Assembly (NCBI GenBank): GCA_026392415.1
Contig: JAPLCC010000027.1
Coordinates: 1 to 45,162, forward strand
Direction of reading: 5' to 3'
Source of the DNA: Propionibacteriales bacterium
GTDB taxonomy: Bacteria > Actinomycetota > Actinomycetes > Propionibacteriales > Nocardioidaceae
DNA length: 45,162 nt
The notes beneath the pieces were generated by a model that was given only the letters and a program-made list of their open reading frames with translations, was not told the origin of the DNA and did no database searches. The translations under genes and the position numbers were made by a program. Shown one piece after another: positions 1 to 5,693 of the stretch (position 1 is the first letter of the stretch; each line of letters begins with the position of its first letter).

Positions 1-6
1 GAGCCG

Positions 7-420
7 CTAGGCGAGGGCGTATCGAGACGCCCGCAACCGGCTCACTGCGTCTCGATACGCGGCTCGCTGGCGCTCGCCGCTACTCGACGAACCTATGTGT
101 CGGGGTGGTCCCCGTTGCTCGACGACCGTGGGTGGTCCGAAGTTCTTCTTCGCCAGCGCAGGCAACGCCTCGTAGTCCCCGCGAATCAAAGCTTCCCGCT
201 TGGCGCGCGACCAGCCCTGCACCTGCTTCTCGATCGCGAATGCCTCAGCGACATTGGCGTACTCGAACGACCAGACGAGCGTGACCGGACGTCTGGCTGG
301 TCGTCTGGTGTAGGCCGAGCCGAGACCTTCGTTGTGCTGCCAGAGGCGCTTCTCCAGCGAGTGGGTGCTGCCGACGTAGTAGGAGTCATCGGCACATTGC
401 AGGATGTGGACGAATGCCAT
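7..420 (-). CDS. GIY-YIG nuclease family protein (UPF0213-like)
   Basis: Small single-domain protein of 137 aa. The N-terminus FVHILQCADDSYYVGST matches the GIY-YIG signature as seen in UPF0213 proteins (first Tyr replaced by His/Ile context, YVG kept), followed by LEKRLWQHN and later EKQVQGWSRAKKEAL-type residues (here EKQVQGWSRAKREAL) holding the conserved Glu. Such proteins are stand-alone small putative nucleases, with no proven cellular role in most species. The start is the ATG at 420, preceded by a GCGGGG stretch. The family core ends near residue 105; the remaining roughly 30 residues are encoded by the repeat element at 47-93 and the inverted repeat at 17-60, so the C-terminal tail looks like read-through into repeat DNA rather than a real domain. 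The gene is bracketed by repeat copies on both sides. Confidence 0.85.
   Translation of the reverse strand: MAFVHILQCADDSYYVGSTHSLEKRLWQHNEGLGSAYTRRPARRPVTLVWSFEYANVAEAFAIEKQVQGWSRAKREALIRGDYEALPALAKKNFGPPTVVEQRGPPRHIGSSSSGERQRAAYRDAVSRLRASRYALA
17..60. repeat. Perfect 14-bp inverted repeat at the left edge
   Basis: The 14-mer GCGTATCGAGACGC at 17-30 is the exact reverse complement of the 14-mer at 47-60, with 16 bases between. The right arm is also the start of the repeat element at 47-93. Transcribed, this would form a strong hairpin. It lies inside the last codons of the GIY-YIG reading frame, so it could act as its transcription end or be part of a mobile repeat; there is no T-run. Confidence 0.75.
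47..93. repeat. Dispersed repeat element, copy 1
   Basis: The element begins GCGTCTCGATACGC and ends CTACTCGACGAACC, with a GC-rich, partly self-complementary middle. A second copy with the same ends and a different middle is at 470-523. Short elements with these ends (CTCGATACG and CTACTCGAC) are familiar to me from intergenic regions of high-GC actinobacterial genomes; that is recollection, not a search result. It is not an insertion sequence: it codes for nothing. Confidence 0.7.
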
Positions 421-469
421 CCCCGCAGGCTGCGCGGCCGCACCGACAACCGTGGGTGGTTGTCCACAG

Positions 470-523
470 GCGTCTCGATACGCCCCTTCGCTCGTTCCTC
501 GCCACGGCGCTACTCGACGAACC
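470..523. repeat. Dispersed repeat element, copy 2
   Basis: It has the same outer sequences as the copy at 47-93 (GCGTCTCGATACGC at the left, GCTACTCGACGAACC at the right) in the same orientation, but a different middle. It ends exactly at the stop codon of the yaaA gene. The two copies flank the GIY-YIG gene. Confidence 0.7.
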
Positions 524-1302
524 TAGAGCTCGCTGACGACGACGTCGAGCTGGGTGCCGGTCTTGCCGGCTGGTCCGATCTCGACGGTCCAGCCGAGGCG
601 TTCCAGGGTCGCGGCGAGGGCTGCGGGGGTGCGTGGGTCGGCGCCGTCCTCGAGGAGTTCGCGGACGATGCGGCCCTTCGTGGCCTTGTTGAAGTGACTG
701 ACCACCTTGCGGGTGCCGTTGTGCTCGTGGAGGACCCGCACCGTCGCGACGCGGCGCGCGAGCTCGGGGGCCGGTCGCCAGAAGTTCGCGTACATGCCCG
801 AGCGCAGGTCGACCAGCAGGCTGCGTCCCAGGGAGGCGGTCATCACCGGCGGCAACGCCTCGCGCCAGATCGCGGCGACCGGACCGATCGGTGGCAGCGA
901 GGCGTCGCCTGACAACCGGTACGACGGGATCCGGTCGCCGAGACGGACCATCCCGAAGAGGCTGGAAGCCACGGCCACCCGGCTCGTCGCACGGCGCTTC
1001 GCGGCGGCCGACAGCGTCTCCAGGTCGAGGGCGTCGTAGAGGACGCCGGTGTAGATCCGGTCCGCCCGCGCGGTGGGTGCGTCGACCAGGTCGGCGTTGC
1101 GGTCGACCAGGTCGAGCTGCCCGAGCGAGAGGCCGAGCACGGCCGCGGCCTTGTCGGCGTCGTCGCGGCACAGTGCCACGAGCGCCTCGAGCACCTCGCT
1201 GCGAGCGGCGGTCAGCTCCGGCGACGAGAGGGACGCGAGGTCGAGCGCCTTGCCCCGGGTCGGCACGGACTTTCCCTCACTCGGTGGCAGCAGGATCAGC
1301 AC
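523..1302 (-). CDS. yaaA: Peroxide stress protein YaaA (DUF328)
   Basis: Protein of 259 aa. It opens with VLILLPPSEGKSVPTRGK, the hallmark of the YaaA/DUF328 family, and near the C-terminus has HFNKATKGRIVRELL, also typical. In E. coli, YaaA limits intracellular free iron and damage during hydrogen peroxide stress and binds DNA; a similar role here is inference from family. The start chosen is the GTG at 1302, because the conserved LILLPPSEGK begins directly there; a much longer upstream open frame exists but runs antisense through the divergent ribonuclease gene. The usual family length is about 250 aa, so the gene looks complete. It is divergent from the RNB gene with only 24 bases between the start codons, leaving a very compact shared promoter region. 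The stop codon coincides with the end of repeat copy 2. Confidence 0.9.
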   Translation of the reverse strand: MLILLPPSEGKSVPTRGKALDLASLSSPELTAARSEVLEALVALCRDDADKAAAVLGLSLGQLDLVDRNADLVDAPTARADRIYTGVLYDALDLETLSAAAKRRATSRVAVASSLFGMVRLGDRIPSYRLSGDASLPPIGPVAAIWREALPPVMTASLGRSLLVDLRSGMYANFWRPAPELARRVATVRVLHEHNGTRKVVSHFNKATKGRIVRELLEDGADPRTPAALAATLERLGWTVEIGPAGKTGTQLDVVVSEL

Positions 1303-1326
1303 GGGCCCAACGATAGGGTCGACGTC

Positions 1327-2766
1327 ATGCCGAGCAACCTCGTGGTCCGGGTCAAGGCAACCTCTCCCGCGCTGCTGCAGGGACTCGAGGAGATCGCGAA
1401 GGAGCTGGAGCTCCCGGGCGAGTTCTCCGCCGAGGTGACCAGCGCTGCCGAGAAGGCAGCGGCGGCCGTCGTACTCCCGGAGCTGGACCGGACCGACCTG
1501 CCCTTCATCACCATCGACCCCGCCGGTTCGATGGACCTGGACCAGGCGCTGCACATCGAGCGCGCCGGCGACGGGTACGTCGTGCACTACGCGATCGCCG
1601 ATGTTGCGGCCTTCGTGAAGCCCGGTGACCCGATCGACCTCGAGGCGCACCGTCGCGGCGAGACGCTCTACGGCGCCGGAACCCGCATCCCGTTGCACCC
1701 GCCGGCACTCTCGGAGGGCGCCGCTTCGCTGCTGCCCGACCAGACCGCGCCGGCGCTGCTCTGGACGATCGACGTCGACGCAGCCGGGACCCAGGCCGGC
1801 GTACGTGTCGAGCGGGCGCTGGTGCGATCGACCCAGCGGCTGTCGTACGTCGAGGCGCAGGCCGCCCTCGATGACGGATCCGCCGGAGAGGTCCTCGCCC
1901 TGCTCAAGGAGGTCGGTGTCCTCCGACAGCAGCAGGAGCTCGCCCGCGGCGGCATCTCGTTGCCGCTGCCCGAGCAGGAGATCGACGAGACCGGGGACGG
2001 CTTCGAGCTCACCTTCCGCAAGCAGCTGCCGGTGGAGGAGTGGAACGCCCAGATGTCGCTGCTCACCGGCATTGCCGCCGCGGGACTGATGGTCGGTGCG
2101 AAGGTCGGGATGCTGCGTACCCTGCCGCCTGCCGACCCGCGCGACGTCGCCCGGCTGCGTCGGGTGGCCCACGGCCTGCGGATCGACTGGCCCAGGGCCA
2201 TGGACTACCCGGCGTTCATCCGGTCCCTCGAACCGGAGAAGGCGTCGCACCAGGCGATGGTCGTGGCGTGCACCCGGCTGCTGCGCGGCAGCGGTTACGC
2301 CGCCTTCGACGGCAATCTGCCTGAGCAGACGTTGCACTCGGCGATCGCTGCCGAGTACGCCCACGTCACGGCGCCGTTGCGTCGCCTGGGCGACCGTTAC
2401 ACCGGCGAGATCTGCGTCGCGATCTGCGCGGGGCAGCCGGTGCCCGCATGGGTGACGACGGCGTTGCCGACCCTGCCGAAGACATTGCAGGACTCCGCCC
2501 GCCGCGCCGGTGCCTACGAACGCGCCGTCCTCGACCTGCTCGAGGCCGCGGTGCTGTCGGGCCGGGTGGGCGAGACGTTCGACGGCGTGGTCACCAGCGT
2601 CCGCGACGACGACGCCCTGTCGGGTGTCGTGATGCTCGCCGACGTCGGCGTCGAGGCGCCGGTGACGTCGCCTCAGCCGTTGCCGCTCGGCGAGGAGGTC
2701 GAGGCCATCCTCGCCACCGCGGACATGGCGGCCCGTGAGGTCGCGTTCACCGTCGGTCGAGCATGA
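1327..2766 (+). CDS. RNB-domain ribonuclease (RNase II/R superfamily)
   Basis: Exoribonuclease-like protein of 479 aa. The active-site segment is ITIDPAGSMDLDQAL at residues 61-75, giving D64, D70 and D72 of the RNB metal site; the fourth position, Asp in E. coli RNase II/R (their consecutive Asp pair), is Gln73 here. HYAIADVAAFVKPGD follows, again typical of RNB. The segment around TLHSAIAAEYAHVTAPLRRLGDRY matches the conserved RNB C-terminal region (P-x-R-R-x-x-D). There are no obvious cold-shock or S1 domains of RNase II/R length, so this is the shorter form I associate with actinobacteria. It presumably degrades RNA 3' to 5' in the cytoplasm. Its stop overlaps the cobU start (ATGA), so the two are probably co-translated. 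Confidence 0.9.
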   Translation: MPSNLVVRVKATSPALLQGLEEIAKELELPGEFSAEVTSAAEKAAAAVVLPELDRTDLPFITIDPAGSMDLDQALHIERAGDGYVVHYAIADVAAFVKPGDPIDLEAHRRGETLYGAGTRIPLHPPALSEGAASLLPDQTAPALLWTIDVDAAGTQAGVRVERALVRSTQRLSYVEAQAALDDGSAGEVLALLKEVGVLRQQQELARGGISLPLPEQEIDETGDGFELTFRKQLPVEEWNAQMSLLTGIAAAGLMVGAKVGMLRTLPPADPRDVARLRRVAHGLRIDWPRAMDYPAFIRSLEPEKASHQAMVVACTRLLRGSGYAAFDGNLPEQTLHSAIAAEYAHVTAPLRRLGDRYTGEICVAICAGQPVPAWVTTALPTLPKTLQDSARRAGAYERAVLDLLEAAVLSGRVGETFDGVVTSVRDDDALSGVVMLADVGVEAPVTSPQPLPLGEEVEAILATADMAAREVAFTVGRA

Positions 2767-3284
2767 AGGTCCTGGTCACCGGGGGAGTGCGCTCCGGAAA
2801 GTCGTTGCACGCGGAGCAGTTGCTGGCGGACTCCGACGCCGTCACCTATGTCGCTGCCGGCCCCGTGTACGACGATGCCGACTGGGCCTCGCGGATCACT
2901 GCGCACCGGGTCCGCCGCCCCGACTCGTGGACCACCGAGGAGACGCACGACATCGCTGCCGTCGTGCGCACGGCCACGCAGCCCGTGCTCGTCGACTGCC
3001 TCGGCACCTGGCTCACCGCGATCGTGGACCAGGCGGACCTCTGGGAGCGCCCGATCGGCGATGCGGAGATCCACGTGAAGGAGCAGGTCGCTGCCGTGGC
3101 GGCGGCGCTCGCCGAGACCACCCAGACGGTGGTGCTGGTGACGAACGAGGTCGGCCTCGGCGTCGTGCCCGCGCACCGGTCGGGTCGGCTGTTCCGCGAT
3201 CTGCTCGGCATCGTCAACCAGCGCGTCGCTGCCGAGTGCGACGAGGTGCACCTGGTCATCGCCGGCCGGGTGCTGAAACTCTAG
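2763..3284 (+). CDS. cobU: Adenosylcobinamide kinase / adenosylcobinamide-phosphate guanylyltransferase
   Basis: Bifunctional cobalamin enzyme of 173 aa that phosphorylates adenosylcobinamide and then transfers GMP to make adenosylcobinamide-GDP. The P-loop is GGVRSGKS at residues 7-14. ITAHRVRRPDSW holds His48, which aligns with the guanylylated His of Salmonella CobU (AHR-x-RR-P context). VDCLGTWLT and VTNEVGLGVVP are further family signatures. The length matches the family (about 170-180 aa). It overlaps the upstream RNB gene by 4 bases. Its TAG stop interlocks with the stop of the converging cobS gene: the four bases CTAG at 3281-3284 hold both stops. Its product is the substrate of the neighbouring CobS. 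Confidence 0.95.
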   Translation: MKVLVTGGVRSGKSLHAEQLLADSDAVTYVAAGPVYDDADWASRITAHRVRRPDSWTTEETHDIAAVVRTATQPVLVDCLGTWLTAIVDQADLWERPIGDAEIHVKEQVAAVAAALAETTQTVVLVTNEVGLGVVPAHRSGRLFRDLLGIVNQRVAAECDEVHLVIAGRVLKL

Positions 3285-4048
3285 GCCCCGGCAAGCCCCA
3301 CCAGCAGCACCGCGAGCGTGAGCTCGATCCCGGCGCCGAACACGTCGCCGGTGACACCGCCGAAGCGCCGGACAGTGTGAGCCGTCAGCGCGACGACGAC
3401 CAGCGCAGCGACCGTGACGGTCACCGGCCCGCGGACCGGGTCGACGAGTGCGGCCAGTGCGGCCAGGGCTCCCCAGCCGACGACCGTCGCCACGACCGGG
3501 ATCCGGCGGGTGAAGCTGAGCCCGAGGCCGTCCTCCCGCGCCGGCGGGACGAGGACCGAGCAGGTGATCCAGAGCGCTGCCCGTGAGGCGCACACGGCCG
3601 CCCCGGCGATCACGGCCGTGCGGAGTTCGCCGTCGAGGGACACGAACCACATCAGGCCGGCGGCCTGGGTGCCGAGCACCAGGACGAGCGCAGCGGCGCC
3701 CGCCGGTCCCGCCGTACCGCTCTTCATGACGGCCAGTGACCGCTCGGCGTCGTACGACGACGTCAGGCCGTCGGCCACGTCGGACAGTCCGTCGAGGTGC
3801 AGGGCCCGGCTGCCGACGGCGAGGAGCGCCAGGGCAACGAACGCCACGGCGAGCGCGGGCAGGTCGAGGCGACCCCCGGCCCAGACGACCATGCCGACGC
3901 CGATCCCCAGCGGCAGGACCGCCAGCGGGGCCAGCAGCATCGCGCCGCTCGCGACGACCGGTGTCACCCGCAGGACGGCGGGGACCGGCAGCGCGGTCAG
4001 GGTTCCGACCGCGAGCCGGAGGCTCCGGCCGACGACCGCGACGTTCAC
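3281..4048 (-). CDS. cobS: Adenosylcobinamide-GDP ribazoletransferase (cobalamin synthase)
   Basis: Integral membrane enzyme of 255 aa that joins adenosylcobinamide-GDP to alpha-ribazole (or its phosphate), the last step of nucleotide-loop assembly. Visible are several hydrophobic membrane spans and the signature [12 protein letters not shown] near residue 85, the DGLxDxxDG motif that binds metal and phosphate. [12 protein letters not shown] near the C-terminus is also typical. The start is a GTG at 4048 that overlaps the cobT stop (GTGA), implying translational coupling with cobT. No cobalamin riboswitch was recognised upstream of the pair. Confidence 0.95.
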   Translation of the reverse strand: MNVAVVGRSLRLAVGTLTALPVPAVLRVTPVVASGAMLLAPLAVLPLGIGVGMVVWAGGRLDLPALAVAFVALALLAVGSRALHLDGLSDVADGLTSSYDAERSLAVMKSGTAGPAGAAALVLVLGTQAAGLMWFVSLDGELRTAVIAGAAVCASRAALWITCSVLVPPAREDGLGLSFTRRIPVVATVVGWGALAALAALVDPVRGPVTVTVAALVVVALTAHTVRRFGGVTGDVFGAGIELTLAVLLVGLAGA

Positions 4049-5079
4049 GCGGGGGGCATCAGGTCAGCGAGGAGGGCGACGTCGCGCAGCAGGGCGATGG
4101 CCGAGCGCAGGACCGGGACGGCGGCGACCGCGCCGGACCCTTCGCCCAGCCGCAGGCCGAGGTCGAGGACCGGCTCGAGGCCGAGCTTCTCCAGCGCGAG
4201 GGTCTGGGCGGGCTCGGTCGATCGGTGACCGGCAGCGAACCAGGCAGCCGCTCCGGGCGCGATCCGCTCCGCGGTCAGGGCGCAGGCCACGGACATCAGG
4301 CCGTCCAGGAGCACAGGGACGCCGCGCTCAGCCGCTTCGAGCAGGTAGCCGACCGTGGCGGCCAGGTCGGCGCTGCTGACGGCCTGGAGGGTCTCGAGGG
4401 GGTCGTCGAGCCGGTCACCCGCACGATCGAGGGCCTGCTGGACGACGACCTGCTTGTGGACCAGCGCCGCGTCGTCGACGCCGGTGCCCCGGCCGGTGAC
4501 CTCGACGGCGGGCAGTCCCAGCGCTGCAGCCACCATCGCTGCTGCGGGCGTGGTGTTGCCGATGCCCATGTCGCCGGAGAGGAGCAGCTGCGCGCCGGCC
4601 GCGATCTCCTCACGGGCGACAGCGCGACCGGTCTCGAGCGACCGCGCGGTCTCCTCGGCGGTGAGCGCGTCCTCGAGGTGGATCGCGCCACTGCTCCGGC
4701 GGATCTTGTGGGACTGGACGTCGGCGGGCACGCCCTCGAGGTCGTCGTCGACACCGATGTCGAGCACCCGGACGTTGACGCCGTGCGCGTCGGCCAGGGC
4801 GGAGACGCCGGCCTTGCCGAGGACGAACGTGCGCACCATCAGGGGCGTGATCGCCGGGGGATACGCCGAGACGGCGTGCTGGGCGACGCCGTGGTCGCCG
4901 GCGAAGATGACCAGCCGCACATTGTCGAGCGGAGCAGGCGGGCAGACACCCTGGGTCGCCGCGAGCCACACGCCCAGGTCGCCGAGGCGGCCCAGGGCTC
5001 CGGCGGGTGTCGCGAGGCCGGCGAGGCGCTCTGCGGCGGCGGTACGGACGGAGGAATCGGGTGCAGCGATGGTGCTCAT
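4045..5079 (-). CDS. cobT: Nicotinate-nucleotide--dimethylbenzimidazole phosphoribosyltransferase
   Basis: Enzyme of 344 aa that makes alpha-ribazole phosphate from dimethylbenzimidazole and nicotinate mononucleotide, supplying the lower ligand for CobS. Signatures are [44 protein letters not shown] and LRLGEGSGA near the C-terminus, the last holding the likely catalytic Glu. The frame stays open 38 codons upstream of 5079, but the family usually begins a few residues before the helix seen after [10 protein letters not shown], giving a normal length of about 345 aa; the longer version would run into the cspA promoter region. A clear Shine-Dalgarno is lacking at 5079. It is the first gene of a cobT-cobS pair. 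Confidence 0.93.
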   Translation of the reverse strand: MSTIAAPDSSVRTAAAERLAGLATPAGALGRLGDLGVWLAATQGVCPPAPLDNVRLVIFAGDHGVAQHAVSAYPPAITPLMVRTFVLGKAGVSALADAHGVNVRVLDIGVDDDLEGVPADVQSHKIRRSSGAIHLEDALTAEETARSLETGRAVAREEIAAGAQLLLSGDMGIGNTTPAAAMVAAALGLPAVEVTGRGTGVDDAALVHKQVVVQQALDRAGDRLDDPLETLQAVSSADLAATVGYLLEAAERGVPVLLDGLMSVACALTAERIAPGAAAWFAAGHRSTEPAQTLALEKLGLEPVLDLGLRLGEGSGAVAAVPVLRSAIALLRDVALLADLMPPA

Positions 5080-5171
5080 GGGCCTGAACGCTACCGCCGT
5101 TCCGAACCTCCGATGGAGCGGCCGCGATTGCCGGACGAGCCGAAATGTCACGATTGGGGTCGCGCCGATCC

Positions 5172-5199
5172 TTGCGCTCAGCCACTCCTGCACTACGGT
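5172..5199 (+). promoter_or_regulatory. Possible sigma-A promoter of the cold-shock gene
   Basis: TTGCGC at 5172-5177 and TACGGT at 5194-5199 are 16 bases apart, an acceptable match to actinobacterial housekeeping promoters. A start about 7 bases downstream would give a 5' leader of roughly 55 bases before cspA. This is a motif judgement only. Confidence 0.35.
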
Positions 5200-5259
5200 T
5201 CTGTGTTAGGGAGCGTTCTAGTCTGGATGTTCCTGCTTTACACAACAAGGAGAAACATC

Positions 5260-5463
5260 ATGGCTCAGGGAACCGTCAAGTGGTTCAACAGCGAGAAGGG
5301 CTTCGGCTTCATCGCCCCGGCCGACGGCAGCCCGGACGTCTTCGTCCACTTCTCGGCTATCCAGGGTGACGGCTACAAGTCGCTCGAGGAGAACCAGCAG
5401 GTCGAGTTCGACGCTGCGCAGGGCCCGAAGGGTCCGCAGGCGGAGAACGTTCGCCCCGTCTGA
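5260..5463 (+). CDS. cspA: Cold-shock protein (CspA family)
   Basis: Complete single cold-shock domain of 67 aa, an RNA chaperone that melts structured mRNA. RNP1 is KGFGFI and RNP2 is VFVHF, preceded by [11 protein letters not shown]; all aromatic RNA-contact residues expected in these motifs are present. The ATG at 5260 follows a strong AAGGAG at 5247-5252 with 7 bases of spacing, which settles the start over a longer in-frame reading. The gene stands alone, with its own upstream leader and a strong downstream terminator, consistent with high expression. Which of the Csp paralogues it represents cannot be told from sequence alone. Confidence 0.97.
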   Translation: MAQGTVKWFNSEKGFGFIAPADGSPDVFVHFSAIQGDGYKSLEENQQVEFDAAQGPKGPQAENVRPV

Positions 5464-5474
5464 CTTTCAGATAG

Positions 5475-5516
5475 CGAGACCCCGGTGCCCTCTGGGCACC
5501 GGGGTCTCGTGTTTTT
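5475..5516 (+). terminator. Rho-independent terminator of cspA
   Basis: A perfect 16-bp stem (5475-5490 with 5494-5509, both arms reading CGAGACCCCGGTGCCC and its complement), a 3-base loop, then GTGTTTTT ending at 5516. It lies 12 bases after the cspA stop. This is the clearest intrinsic terminator in the window. Confidence 0.95.
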
Positions 5517-5693
5517 CGGAGATCGGTCGGCGATTGCTGAGGCAGCGTCGGCCTTCTGTCCCAGACCTGAGGGTTTTGCCACGAGACCGCCAGATTGGGT
5601 GGAGACTCCTCAACACGACACGGGACCGGATTGCCGGCTCCGACATCGCCCAGGGGGATTTCGGGGTCTGGGCACCAGTCCGAGGGAACTCTC

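Noticed and set aside
1..523. Complete insertion sequence at the left edge
   Set aside because: No transposase and no target duplications seen; only short non-coding repeat copies.
5080..5193. N-terminal extension of CobT
   Set aside because: The extra 38 residues do not resemble the family and overlap the cspA leader region.
3736..5463. 575-aa plus-strand frame ending in the cold-shock protein
   Set aside because: Only the last 67 codons are a real gene; AAGGAG before ATG 5260 and the cold-shock fold fix the start. The rest is antisense to cobS/cobT.
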